Source of the DNA: Metapseudomonas sp043392685
GTDB lineage: Bacteria; Pseudomonadota; Gammaproteobacteria; Pseudomonadales; Pseudomonadaceae
Assembly (NCBI GenBank): GCA_043392685.1
Contig: JBHZGM010000025.1
Length of the DNA stretch: 64,000 bases
Direction: 5' to 3' (one strand)
In this document: positions 8,562-16,333 of the stretch, piece by piece
Layout of the letters: every line of letters begins with the position of its first letter
How positions within the stretch are numbered: position 1 is the stretch's first letter
Made by a program: the position numbers and the translations under genes
The notes under the pieces: generated by a model
What the model was told of the DNA's origin: nothing
What the model saw: only the letters and a program-made list of their open reading frames with translations
The model's database searches: none

Positions 8562-9569
8562 ATGGGCGTCGACCTTTCTCTGATCTGGGCCATCATCATC
8601 ATCTTCGGCGTGATGATGTATGTGGTGATGGACGGTTTCGACCTCGGAATCGGCATCCTCTTCCCCTTCGTCAAGGATGACGGCGAGCGCGACGTGATGA
8701 TGAACACCGTCGCGCCGGTGTGGGACGGCAACGAAACCTGGCTGATCCTCGGCGGCGCGGGCCTGTTCGGCGCCTTCCCGCTGGCCTACTCGGTTGTGCT
8801 TTCCGCGCTCTACCTGCCGCTTATCCTGATGCTCCTGGGCCTGATCTTCCGCGGCGTGGCCTTCGAGTTCCGCTTCAAGGCCCGGCCGGCCAAGCGCCAC
8901 CTGTGGGACAAGGCCTTCATCGGCGGTTCCATCGCCGCCACCTTCTTCCAGGGCGTGGCCCTGGGGGCCTTCATCGAAGGCATCCCGGTGGTGGACCGCG
9001 CCTATGTCGGCGGTTCCCTGGACTGGCTCGCGCCCTTCCCGCTGTTCTGCGGCCTGGGCCTGATCGCCGCCTATGCGCTGCTGGGCTGCACCTGGCTGAT
9101 CATGAAGACCGAAGGCCGCCTGCAGCAGCAGATGCACGACCTGGCCCGTCCGCTGGTGCTGGTGCTGCTGGGCATCACCGGCATCGTCAGCATCTGGACG
9201 CCGCTGGCCCACGAGGAGATCGCCACGCGCTGGTTCAGCCTGCCCAACCTGTTCTGGTTCATGCCGGTGCCGATCCTGGTGCTGGTGTGCACCTGGGCGC
9301 TGCTGCGCGCAGTGGCGAACAACGCCCACCATGCGCCGTTCGTGCTGACCCTGGTGCTGATCTTCCTCGGCTACAGCGGCCTGGGGATCAGCCTCTGGCC
9401 CAACGTGATCCCGCCGTCCATCTCCATCTGGGATGCCGCGGCGCCGCCGCAGAGCCAGGGCTTCATGCTGGTGGGGGCGCTGTTCATCATCCCCTTCATC
9501 CTGATGTACACCGCGTGGAGCTACTACGTGTTCCGCGGCAAGGTGCGGGTGGAAGATGGCTACCACTAG
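8562..9569 (+). CDS. cioB: Cyanide-insensitive bd-type quinol oxidase subunit II
   Basis: A 335-residue polytopic membrane protein of the CydB family. It starts 2 bp after cioA and shows the family's conserved N-terminal YVVMDGFDLGIG segment, then NTVAPVWDGNETWL, followed by several hydrophobic spans. It forms the heterodimer with CioA and stabilises its hemes. A 46-residue DUF2474 gene follows 10 bp later. Confidence 0.93.
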   Translation: MGVDLSLIWAIIIIFGVMMYVVMDGFDLGIGILFPFVKDDGERDVMMNTVAPVWDGNETWLILGGAGLFGAFPLAYSVVLSALYLPLILMLLGLIFRGVAFEFRFKARPAKRHLWDKAFIGGSIAATFFQGVALGAFIEGIPVVDRAYVGGSLDWLAPFPLFCGLGLIAAYALLGCTWLIMKTEGRLQQQMHDLARPLVLVLLGITGIVSIWTPLAHEEIATRWFSLPNLFWFMPVPILVLVCTWALLRAVANNAHHAPFVLTLVLIFLGYSGLGISLWPNVIPPSISIWDAAAPPQSQGFMLVGALFIIPFILMYTAWSYYVFRGKVRVEDGYH

Positions 9570-9579
9570 GAGCAGGGCG

Positions 9580-9720
9580 ATGGACGAATCCGGGAAGAGG
9601 CCCCTGTGGCAGCGCCTGGGCTGGCTGGTGGGCATCTGGGCCCTCAGCGTGCTGGCCCTCGGTGCGGCGGCCTACCTGCTGCGGATGTTCATGGCGGCGG
9701 CGGGGTTGAGTACGCACTGA
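9580..9720 (+). CDS. DUF2474-type single-span peptide, CydX-like partner of the oxidase
   Basis: A 46-residue peptide encoded 10 bp after cioB, with AGGAGCAGGG immediately upstream of its ATG. It has a charged N-terminus (MDESGKRPLWQRLGW) and one transmembrane helix (about residues 16-38). Small single-span peptides with this layout follow cioAB in pseudomonads as DUF2474. By analogy with CydX in E. coli it may stabilise the oxidase; that function is inference. It is shorter than usual ORF-calling cut-offs. Confidence 0.8.
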   Translation: MDESGKRPLWQRLGWLVGIWALSVLALGAAAYLLRMFMAAAGLSTH

Positions 9721-9729
9721 CTGCTTTCT

Positions 9730-9836
9730 CCCCTCTCCCTCTGGGAGAGGGGCCGGGGGAGAGGGCTGCTGGGCCTCGCTCGGATTCCGGGGGCAACTGC
9801 GTTGCCCTTCGAGAATGAATTCGCTCCTGCAAGAGG
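9730..9836. repeat. CCCTCTCCC hairpin plus degenerate REP-like fragment
   Basis: CCCCTCTCCC (9730-9739) and GGGAGAGGGG (9743-9752) form a perfect 10-bp stem with a 3-nt loop. It is followed by a second GGGGGAGAGGG stretch and by a degenerate copy of the GAATGAATTCGC repeat near 9813-9830. It lies between two convergent genes and may serve as a two-way transcription block. Confidence 0.6.
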
Positions 9837-9850
9837 CAGGGCTCCAGGGG

Positions 9851-10975
9851 TTACTTGCTCGCCTTCAACACCACGAACTTCGGCGTCGCCGCCACCTGCT
9901 CGACCCCACGGAACAGGCGCTTGAGCTTGGCGTGGTAGCCCAGGTGGCGGTTGCCCACGATCCACAACTCGCCCCCCTTCGCCAGCGCATTGCGCGCCTG
10001 CACGAACATGCGCCAGGCGAGGAAGTCGCCCACCACCTGCTGCTGGTGGAAGGGCGGGTTGCACAGCACCAGGTCCAACGAATCCGCCGGCTGCTCGGCG
10101 AGGCCGTCGCCGGCGCGGATGTCCGCCGGGCGCTCGCCCAGGGCCGCGCGCCAGTTCTCCTGCGCCGATTGCACCGCCATGTAGGACTCATCCACCAGGG
10201 TCATCCGCGCCTGCGGGTTGGCCAGGGCGTAGACGATGCCGAGCACGCCATTGCCGCAGCCCAGGTCCGCAGCGCGGACGTCCGCCAGGCTGCGCGGCAG
10301 GTGCGGGAGAAAGGCACGGGTGCCGATATCCAGCCCGTCGCGGCAGAACACGTTGGCGTGGTTCACCAGCGTCAGGCGCGGTTGCTCCAGTTGGTAGCGG
10401 GTGGGGTAGGGCGATGTGGCGGCCGGTTTCTGCTCGGGCGTGGCGATCAGCAGGCGGGCTTTCTTCACCGCCAGCGAGGGCTGCATCGGGCCGATATATT
10501 TTGCCAGCAGGTCACCGGCGGCATGGGGCAGGTGCTTGACCATGCCGGCGGCCACCACGGTGGCGCCGGGGGCCAGCTGGCCGTGCAGGCGGATCAGCTG
10601 TTCCTCCAGCAGCGCCAGGGTCTTGGGCACGCGGATCAGTACCCGGTCGAACGGGCCGGCGGCCACTTCGCTGGCCGGCACGAAGCGCACGCTTTCGCCG
10701 TCCAGCCCATTGCGCGCCAGGTTGCGCTGCAGGGCGATATGGCCGAGGTGGGAGTCGCCGCTGCTGGTGACCCGGGCGTGGGGCGCGAGGCTGGCCGCCA
10801 GCGCACCGAAGCTGTCGTTCAGGACCAGGATGCGTGTCTCGCCGCTGATACCTTGCTCATGGAGATGGTTGAGCAGGTATTCGTCGGCGGCATCGAAGGC
10901 TTGCAGCGGATCATCCTGCTGCTCGGGCTGGCGAACGAGGTCGAGCTGGGCGAAAGGCGTAGCAAATATAGGCAT
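9851..10975 (-). CDS. rlmG: 23S rRNA (guanine-1835-N2) methyltransferase
   Basis: A 374-residue SAM-dependent methyltransferase close in length and motif layout to E. coli RlmG (378 residues), which modifies G1835 of 23S rRNA. The N-terminal half is the non-catalytic RlmG/RsmC-type domain (LNDSFGALA, VPKTLALLEEQL). The C-terminal half has the SAM-binding LGCGNGVLG loop (about residue 240) and the catalytic LCNPPFHQQQ motif (about residue 310). The phrase NHANVFCRDGLDIG is typical of RlmG rather than RsmC. No strong ribosome-binding site is visible. It diverges from the reductase gene. Confidence 0.88.
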   Translation of the reverse strand: MPIFATPFAQLDLVRQPEQQDDPLQAFDAADEYLLNHLHEQGISGETRILVLNDSFGALAASLAPHARVTSSGDSHLGHIALQRNLARNGLDGESVRFVPASEVAAGPFDRVLIRVPKTLALLEEQLIRLHGQLAPGATVVAAGMVKHLPHAAGDLLAKYIGPMQPSLAVKKARLLIATPEQKPAATSPYPTRYQLEQPRLTLVNHANVFCRDGLDIGTRAFLPHLPRSLADVRAADLGCGNGVLGIVYALANPQARMTLVDESYMAVQSAQENWRAALGERPADIRAGDGLAEQPADSLDLVLCNPPFHQQQVVGDFLAWRMFVQARNALAKGGELWIVGNRHLGYHAKLKRLFRGVEQVAATPKFVVLKASK

Positions 10976-11058
10976 AAGAACCGGCGGTGTTTCTGAAGGC
11001 CGCTTTGCGAGACACTGGGGCGGTCTTCGAACGAATCGGAAAAGAGTGGGAGCGGAGT

Positions 11059-11835
11059 ATGACCGCCAGCGAAGAGAAGTTCACCCGTCAGACCCTGCAG
11101 GATGTACAGACCCTGACGCCCAGCCTGTTCACCCTGCGCACCACCCGCGACGCGGGCTTTCGCTTCCGCGCCGGGCAGTTCGCCCGCCTGGGGGTGACCA
11201 AGGCCGATGGCAGTACGGTCTGGCGCGCCTATTCCATGGTGTCGGCGCCCCATGACGAGCATCTGGAGTTCTTTTCCATCGTGGTGCCGGGGGGCGAGTT
11301 CACCAGTGAGCTGGCACGGCTCGAAGTCGGCGATACCCTGCTGGTGGACAAACAGGCTTTCGGCTTCCTCACCCTCGACCGCTTCAGCGATGGCCGCGAC
11401 CTCTGGCTGCTGGCCACCGGCACCGGGCTGGCGCCCTTCCTGTCGATCCTCCAGGACCTGGAAGTCTGGCAGCGCTTCGAGCGCATCATCCTGGTCTACA
11501 GCGTGCGCCAGGCGGCGGAACTGGCCTACCAGCCGCTGATCGAGGACCTGAAGAACCGCGACTACCTGGAAGGTGTCGCCGAGAAGCTGCTGTATATCCC
11601 GGTGGTGACCCGCGAGGAAGTGCCCGGCGCGCTGCACGGGCGCATCACCACCCTGATCGGGAACGGCGAACTGGAACGCGCCGCCGGGCTGGAACTGACC
11701 CCGGAACACAGCCGCGTGATGCTCTGCGGCAACCCGCAGATGATCGACGACACCCGCGCGGTGCTGAAGAAGCGCGACATGAACCTCAGCCTCACCCGTC
11801 GCCCGGGGCAGGTGGCGGTGGAGAATTATTGGTGA
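11059..11835 (+). CDS. fpr: Ferredoxin-NADP reductase (Fpr family)
   Basis: A 258-residue flavoprotein that exchanges electrons between NADPH and ferredoxin or flavodoxin. I chose the ATG at 11059, behind GGGAGCGGAGT, over an upstream alternative because it gives the family's usual 258 residues. FAD-binding motif RAYSMVSAP lies near residue 59, the NADP-binding ATGTGLAPF near residue 121, and the C-terminus ends in an aromatic tail (VENYW), as in bacterial class FprA enzymes. Pseudomonads usually encode two Fpr paralogues; the divergence from the well-studied oxidative-stress Fpr suggests this is the second, near mscL in P. aeruginosa (PA4615-like), but that is from memory. Confidence 0.85.
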   Translation: MTASEEKFTRQTLQDVQTLTPSLFTLRTTRDAGFRFRAGQFARLGVTKADGSTVWRAYSMVSAPHDEHLEFFSIVVPGGEFTSELARLEVGDTLLVDKQAFGFLTLDRFSDGRDLWLLATGTGLAPFLSILQDLEVWQRFERIILVYSVRQAAELAYQPLIEDLKNRDYLEGVAEKLLYIPVVTREEVPGALHGRITTLIGNGELERAAGLELTPEHSRVMLCGNPQMIDDTRAVLKKRDMNLSLTRRPGQVAVENYW

Positions 11836-11856
11836 GGCAGCGGTTGCTCTCGCTTT

Positions 11857-11953
11857 TGTGGGGGCGATTTCAATCGCTAAGCAGACCGCAGGTCTGCCCG
11901 ACAGTTGATAGGGGGCTGCTGCGCAGCCCTAAGCGAATGAATTCGCCCCCACA
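11857..11953. repeat. REP-like inverted repeat, GTGGGGGCGAAT family (copy 2)
   Basis: About 97 bp. TGTGGGGGCGATTTCAATCGC at the left is inverted at the right as GCGAATGAATTCGCCCCCACA, with inner dyads GCAGACCGCAGGTCTGC and GGGCTGCTGCGCAGCCC. It is the same family as 6085-6180 and 17901-17998. It sits between convergent genes. Confidence 0.8.
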
Positions 11954-11964
11954 GGGTTCGGCCC

Positions 11965-12210
11965 TCAGGCGTCCATCTCCACCCGACTCGCACACCCCCC
12001 GTCGCACCGCCCCGGACAGCTGCACCCCGTGCTGCTGCGGCCGGTGGCGCGTTCCATGCGCCGGGCCACGGGTTCGTCGTCGGCGAAGGGCAGCATGCTG
12101 GCCTCGTCGATCTGGCGCTGGCTCCTGCCACCCAGGCAGGCCTGGGTGGCGAGGTAGAAGACGCTCAGTGCGGCCAGGCTGAGCAGGGCGTAGGCGCCTT
12201 CGCTATCCAT
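11965..12210 (-). CDS. CcoQ-like small membrane protein with Cys-rich tail, partner of orphan CcoN
   Basis: An 81-residue protein whose ATG overlaps the stop of the ccoN-like gene by 8 bp. One transmembrane helix (about residues 5-25) is followed by a polar tail ending with four cysteines in CSCPGRCDGGC. Its position after a CcoN subunit corresponds to PA4134 next to ccoN4 in P. aeruginosa, which is treated as CcoQ-like. The cysteine cluster is unusual for CcoQ and could bind a metal. A longer upstream start exists, but the overlap and residue composition favour this one. Confidence 0.65.
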   Translation of the reverse strand: MDSEGAYALLSLAALSVFYLATQACLGGRSQRQIDEASMLPFADDEPVARRMERATGRSSTGCSCPGRCDGGCASRVEMDA

Positions 12211-13639
12211 GGGCCACCGCCTGCGGCACGGCTTCGGTGCGGCGGGCATCGCCGGTGCGCACGGTGCGCCAGGTATTCCAGGCCATCAGCAGCATGCCGG
12301 TGACGAAGAAGATGCCGCCGATCATGCGCACCACGAAGCCGGGATGGCTGGCTTCCAGGGCTTCGACGAAGGAGTAGGTGAGGGTGCCGTCCTCGTTGAC
12401 CGCGCGCCACATCAGGCCCTGGGTGATGCCATTGACCCACATGGAGGCGATGTAAAGAACCGTACCGATGGTGGCCAGCCAGAAGTGCGCGTTGATCAGG
12501 CCGACGCTGTGCATTTGCGTACGCCCCCAGAGGCGCGGGGTCAGGTGGTAGAGCGAGCCGATGGTGATCATCGCCACCCAGCCCAGCGCTCCGGCGTGCA
12601 CGTGGCCGATGGTCCAGTCGGTGTAGTGGGAGAGGGCGTTGACCGTCTTGATGGCCATCATCGGGCCCTCGAAGGTACTCATGCCATAGAAGGCCAGCGA
12701 CACCACCAGAAAGCGCAGGATCGGGTCGTCGCGCAGCTTATGCCAGGCGCCGGAGAGGGTCATCATGCCGTTGATCATGCCGCCCCAGGACGGCGCCAGC
12801 AGGATGATCGACATCACCATGCCGAGGGACTGCGCCCAATCCGGCAGGGCGGTGTAGTGCAGGTGGTGCGGGCCGGCCCAGATGTACAAGGTGATCAGCG
12901 CCCAGAAGTGCACGATGGACAGGCGATAGGAATACACCGGGCGCCCGGCCTGCTTGGGGATGAAGTAGTACATCATCCCGAGGAAGCCGGTGGTGAGGAA
13001 AAAGCCCACGGCGTTGTGGCCGTACCACCACTGCACCATCGCATCGGTGGCGCCGGAGTAGACCGAGTAGGACTTGAACCAGCTCACCGGAATGGCCAGG
13101 TGGACGACCACGTGGAGCATGGCGGTGACCACGATGAAGGCGCCGAAGAACCAGTTGCCCACATAGATGTGCTTGGTCTTGCGCTTGATGATGGTGCCGA
13201 AGAACACCACGGCGTAGGCGACCCAGATGATGCCCATCCACACCGCGCCGGTGAATTCCACCTCGGCGTATTCCTTGGTGGTGGTCAGGCCCTGGGGCAG
13301 GGTCACCAGGAGGATCACCACCAGCGCCTGCCAGCCCCAGAAGGTGAAGGCTGCGAGCGAGCCGCCGTACAGCCGCGCCTGGCAGGTGCGCTGCACGGTG
13401 TAGTAGCTGGTGGCGAACAGCGCGCTGCCGCCGAAGGCGAAGATCACCAGGTTAGTGTGCAGCGGGCGCAGGCGGCCGAAGCTGGTCCATGGCAGGTCGA
13501 GGTTCAGCGCCGGCCAGACGAGCTGGGCGGCGATGAACACGCCCATGCCCATGCCGACGATGCCCCAGACGAGGGTCATCAGGGCGAACTGGCGAACCAC
13601 CTTGTAGTCGTAGGTCGGTTCCGGGATTGCGGTGTTCAT
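12203..13639 (-). CDS. ccoN: Orphan cbb3-type cytochrome c oxidase catalytic subunit (CcoN4-like)
   Basis: A 478-residue heme-copper oxidase subunit I of the cbb3 class with about 12 membrane spans. Conserved histidines are visible in LHTNLVIF (low-spin heme), WYGHNAVGFF (CuB), GPHHLHYTALPDW and the helix-10 DWTIGHVHAGALGW. The ATG at 13639 behind AAAGG is chosen; the open frame runs 75 codons further but translates an intergenic repeat. No ccoO or ccoP follows, only a CcoQ-like gene, so this is an orphan subunit. P. aeruginosa CcoN4 (PA4133) has the same neighbours and swaps into cbb3 complexes, where it supports cyanide-tolerant, low-oxygen growth. Confidence 0.88.
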   Translation of the reverse strand: MNTAIPEPTYDYKVVRQFALMTLVWGIVGMGMGVFIAAQLVWPALNLDLPWTSFGRLRPLHTNLVIFAFGGSALFATSYYTVQRTCQARLYGGSLAAFTFWGWQALVVILLVTLPQGLTTTKEYAEVEFTGAVWMGIIWVAYAVVFFGTIIKRKTKHIYVGNWFFGAFIVVTAMLHVVVHLAIPVSWFKSYSVYSGATDAMVQWWYGHNAVGFFLTTGFLGMMYYFIPKQAGRPVYSYRLSIVHFWALITLYIWAGPHHLHYTALPDWAQSLGMVMSIILLAPSWGGMINGMMTLSGAWHKLRDDPILRFLVVSLAFYGMSTFEGPMMAIKTVNALSHYTDWTIGHVHAGALGWVAMITIGSLYHLTPRLWGRTQMHSVGLINAHFWLATIGTVLYIASMWVNGITQGLMWRAVNEDGTLTYSFVEALEASHPGFVVRMIGGIFFVTGMLLMAWNTWRTVRTGDARRTEAVPQAVAHG

Positions 13640-13748
13640 GTGCGGGCCTTTCGGTTGGGAAGACTGAGCGGCGCCATTCTGGAAAGCCAACCGAAAAGGA
13701 AACAGACTCAGATCCAGGCACTTTTGCATGCTCAGATCGGAGCCCCCT

Positions 13749-13803
13749 GTAGGAGCGAGCTTGCTCGCGAACCGCAGCCATTCGCGAGCAAGCTCGCTCC
13801 TAC
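13749..13803. repeat. REP element, GTAGGAGCGAGC family
   Basis: A perfect 23-bp inverted repeat (13749-13771 and 13781-13803) around a 9-bp loop. Each arm begins or ends with GTAGGAGCGAGCTTGCTCGC, the classic short palindrome of many Pseudomonas genomes and a target of REP-associated transposases. It lies in the divergent promoter region between the ccoN-like and reductase genes. A half copy seems to lie near 48459-48480. Confidence 0.85.
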
Positions 13804-13905
13804 AACTCCATCTGATACGGTTTTTCGCAGCAGACCTGAAGCTGTTTTCGTGAGGCTCTCCCACGCATAGTGAAGGCCCCCGCCTGCCTTGCTGGAGCCG
13901 CTTGC

Positions 13906-15576
13906 ATGTACCACTACGACGACTACGACCGCGCCCTGGTGCAGGAGCGCGTGGCGCAATTCCGCGACCAGGTGGCGCGGCGTATCAGCGGCGAGCTGAG
14001 CGAGGAAGAATTCCTTCCGCTGCGCCTGCAGAACGGCCTCTACCTGCAGAAACACGCCTATATGCTGCGGGTCGCCATCCCCTACGGCACCTTGTCGTCG
14101 AACCAGCTGCGCTGCCTGGCGCACATCGCCCGCGCACATGACCGTGGCTACGGCCATTTCACCACCCGGCAGAACATCCAGTTCAACTGGATCGAGCTCG
14201 CCGAAGTGCCGGACATCCTCCAACTGCTGGCCGAGGTGGACATGCATGCCATCCAGACCTCCGGCAACTGCGTACGCAACATCACCACCGAGGCCTTCGC
14301 CGGGGTGGCTGCCGACGAACTGCTGGACCCGCGACCACTGGCGGAAATCCTCCGCCAGTGGTCCACCATCAACCCGGAATTCCTCTTCCTGCCGCGCAAG
14401 TTCAAGATCGCCCTCTGCGCCGCCGAACAAGACCGCGCCGCTGTGCAGATGCACGATATCGGCCTCTACCTGTACCGCGACGAAAACGCCGAGATGCGCC
14501 TGCGGGTGATGGTGGGCGGCGGGCTCGGGCGCACGCCGATCCTCGGCCAGCAGATCCGCGACGGCCTGCACTGGCGTCACCTGCTGTCCTACGTCGAGGC
14601 CATCCTGCGGGTCTACAACCGCCACGGGCGGCGTGACAACAAGTACAAGGCGCGGATCAAGATCCTGGTGAGGGCGCTGGGCATCGACGCCTTCGCCCGT
14701 GAGGTGGAAGCCGAGTGGCAACACCTGAAGGATGGCCCTGCCGAGCTGACCGAAGACGAATACCAGCGGGTCGCCGCCAGCTTCGAGGCGCCGTCCTATG
14801 CCCGTCTCGATGACGCCGATCTCGGCTTCGGCAGCCACCTGGCGCGGGACCCGGCCTTTGCCCGCTGGTGCGCGCGTAACCTGCAGGCGCACAAGGTGCC
14901 GGGCTATGCCGCGGTGGTGCTGTCCACCAAGCCGGGGCCAGAGGCGCCCCCCGGTGACGTCACCGCCGCGCAGATGGAAGCGGTGGCCGACTGGGCCGAG
15001 CGTTTCGGCTTCGGTGAAATCCGTATCGCCCACGAACAGAACCTGGTGCTGCCGGACGTGCGTAAATCCGACCTCTACGCGCTCTGGCTGCTGGCTCGCG
15101 AACAGGGGCTGGCGACCGCCAATATCGGCCTGCTCACCGACATCATCGCCTGCCCGGGGGGCGACTACTGTTCCCTCGCCAACGCCAAGTCCATCCCCAT
15201 CGCCCAGGCCATCCAGGCGCGCTTTCCCGATCCGGCGGCACTTGAGGACCTGGGTGAGCTGAGCCTGAACATCTCCGGCTGCATGAACGCCTGCGGCCAC
15301 CACCACATCGGCAACATCGGCATCCTTGGCGTGGATAAGGGCGGCAGCGAGTGGTACCAGATCACCCTCGGCGGCGCCCAGGGTATGGACAGTGAACTGG
15401 GCAAGGTGATCGGCCCGTCGTTCAGTGCCGACGAGGTGCCGGAGGTGATCGAAAAGGTGGTGGCGACCTTCCGCGACTACCGCGAGGCGGAGGAACGCTT
15501 CGTCGACACGGTGCGCCGCATCGGCCTGGAGCCCTTCAAGGAGCGGGTCTACGCCAGGGCGGAGGTGCCGGCATGA
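13906..15576 (+). CDS. Siroheme- and 4Fe-4S-containing nitrite/sulfite reductase
   Basis: A 556-residue member of the nitrite/sulfite reductase family, which uses coupled siroheme and a 4Fe-4S cluster for six-electron reduction. The ATG at 13906 lies 8 bp after TGGAG and gives a protein starting MYHYDDYDRA. Cluster ligands are CPGGDYC (about residue 416) and CMNAC (about residue 460), followed by GHHHIGNIG. Two ferrodoxin-like half-domains are apparent. It corresponds to PA4130, reported near ccoN4 in P. aeruginosa. The physiological substrate (nitrite or sulfite) is not decided by sequence. Its stop overlaps the DUF934 gene by 4 bp. Confidence 0.85.
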   Translation: MYHYDDYDRALVQERVAQFRDQVARRISGELSEEEFLPLRLQNGLYLQKHAYMLRVAIPYGTLSSNQLRCLAHIARAHDRGYGHFTTRQNIQFNWIELAEVPDILQLLAEVDMHAIQTSGNCVRNITTEAFAGVAADELLDPRPLAEILRQWSTINPEFLFLPRKFKIALCAAEQDRAAVQMHDIGLYLYRDENAEMRLRVMVGGGLGRTPILGQQIRDGLHWRHLLSYVEAILRVYNRHGRRDNKYKARIKILVRALGIDAFAREVEAEWQHLKDGPAELTEDEYQRVAASFEAPSYARLDDADLGFGSHLARDPAFARWCARNLQAHKVPGYAAVVLSTKPGPEAPPGDVTAAQMEAVADWAERFGFGEIRIAHEQNLVLPDVRKSDLYALWLLAREQGLATANIGLLTDIIACPGGDYCSLANAKSIPIAQAIQARFPDPAALEDLGELSLNISGCMNACGHHHIGNIGILGVDKGGSEWYQITLGGAQGMDSELGKVIGPSFSADEVPEVIEKVVATFRDYREAEERFVDTVRRIGLEPFKERVYARAEVPA

Positions 15577-16055
15577 ACAACCTGATCAGGCTGGTGGACG
15601 GCCAGGCGCAACTGATGGCGAACGACCCCTGGACCCTGGTGCGCGAGGCCGGTGATGCCTTGCCCGCGGGCCCGCTGATCCTGCCGCTGGCGCTCTGGCG
15701 CGAGCGCGATGGCCGCGATGGCCTGCTGCTGCAACCGGATGACGAGGTGGAGCCACTGGCGTCGCTGCTGTCGGAATCGCTGCCGCTGATCGCCGTGGAG
15801 TTTCCCAGCTTCCGCGACGGCCGTGGCTACAGCCAGGCCTACCTGCTGCGGGTGCGTCTCGGCTGGCGTGGCGAACTGCGCGCGGTAGGCGATGTGCTAC
15901 GGGACCAGCTCAGCCACATGCGCCAGTGCGGCTTCGATGCCTTCGCCGTGCGCGAGGACAAATCCGCCGAGGACGCGCTCAAGGGATTGGCCGGCTTGAG
16001 CGTGCTCTACGGTCGCTCCGTGATAGAGCCAAACCCTCTGTTTCGTAGGCGCTAA
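15573..16055 (+). CDS. DUF934 protein coupled to the siroheme reductase
   Basis: A 160-residue protein whose ATG overlaps the reductase stop (ATGA). It belongs to DUF934, which regularly follows sulfite or nitrite reductase genes in proteobacteria. The conserved centre is visible as LIAVEFPSFRDGRGYSQAYLLR (residues 69-90, key residues P, F, D, G, R, Y), and DVLRDQLSHMRQCGFDAF follows. It has no known catalytic motif. It probably assists assembly of, or electron transfer to, the reductase; this is inference from the strict linkage. Confidence 0.8.
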   Translation: MNNLIRLVDGQAQLMANDPWTLVREAGDALPAGPLILPLALWRERDGRDGLLLQPDDEVEPLASLLSESLPLIAVEFPSFRDGRGYSQAYLLRVRLGWRGELRAVGDVLRDQLSHMRQCGFDAFAVREDKSAEDALKGLAGLSVLYGRSVIEPNPLFRRR

Positions 16056-16148
16056 GAGATTTCTTACATGATTGGTAATGATTCCTGACTTAGCGCTGGC
16101 GATTTTCTGACCTAGCATTCGCAGTTCGTTTATCCGAACCGGAAACCA

Positions 16149-16328
16149 ATGGACAGCGACAGTAGTTGCAAGCCGCCCCCTGCGACCCTGGAGGCGGCTT
16201 CCCTCCCCACCTGCGTCCCCGTACGCCAGTTCAAATTGCAGCTTCCCGCTGCGTACGCTTCGTGCATGTCGATGCAACGCCAGCAGGCGTGGTTTGCGCC
16301 TGCCCGTAAATCTCTCCCGAGAGCCTGA
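16149..16328 (+). CDS. Possible 59-residue leader ORF upstream of the TerC gene
   Basis: An ATG at 16149 opens 59 codons, ending 5 bp before the TerC-family start. The peptide begins MDSDSSCKPPPATLEA and matches nothing I recognise; only CCGGAA precedes the ATG as a weak ribosome-binding site. Within it, AAGCCGCC (16170-16177) and GGCGGCTT (16193-16200) form an 8-bp stem. It could be a translated leader or just the untranslated region of the next gene. It occupies most of the 278-bp gap from 16056 to 16333. Confidence 0.25.
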   Translation: MDSDSSCKPPPATLEAASLPTCVPVRQFKLQLPAAYASCMSMQRQQAWFAPARKSLPRA

Positions 16329-16333
16329 TCCCT

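Noticed and set aside
13640..13864. 75-codon N-terminal extension of the ccoN-like gene
   Set aside because: It translates the REP element and lacks a ribosome-binding site; CcoN homologues start near MNTAIPEPTYDY.
12209..13870. Long + strand frame opposite the ccoN-like gene
   Set aside because: Rich in His, Gly and Asp with no domain; a mirror of the heme-copper oxidase gene on the other strand.
16056..16333. Manganese (yybP-ykoY) riboswitch before the TerC gene
   Set aside because: The conserved loops of that riboswitch could not be found by eye; only a simple hairpin is visible.
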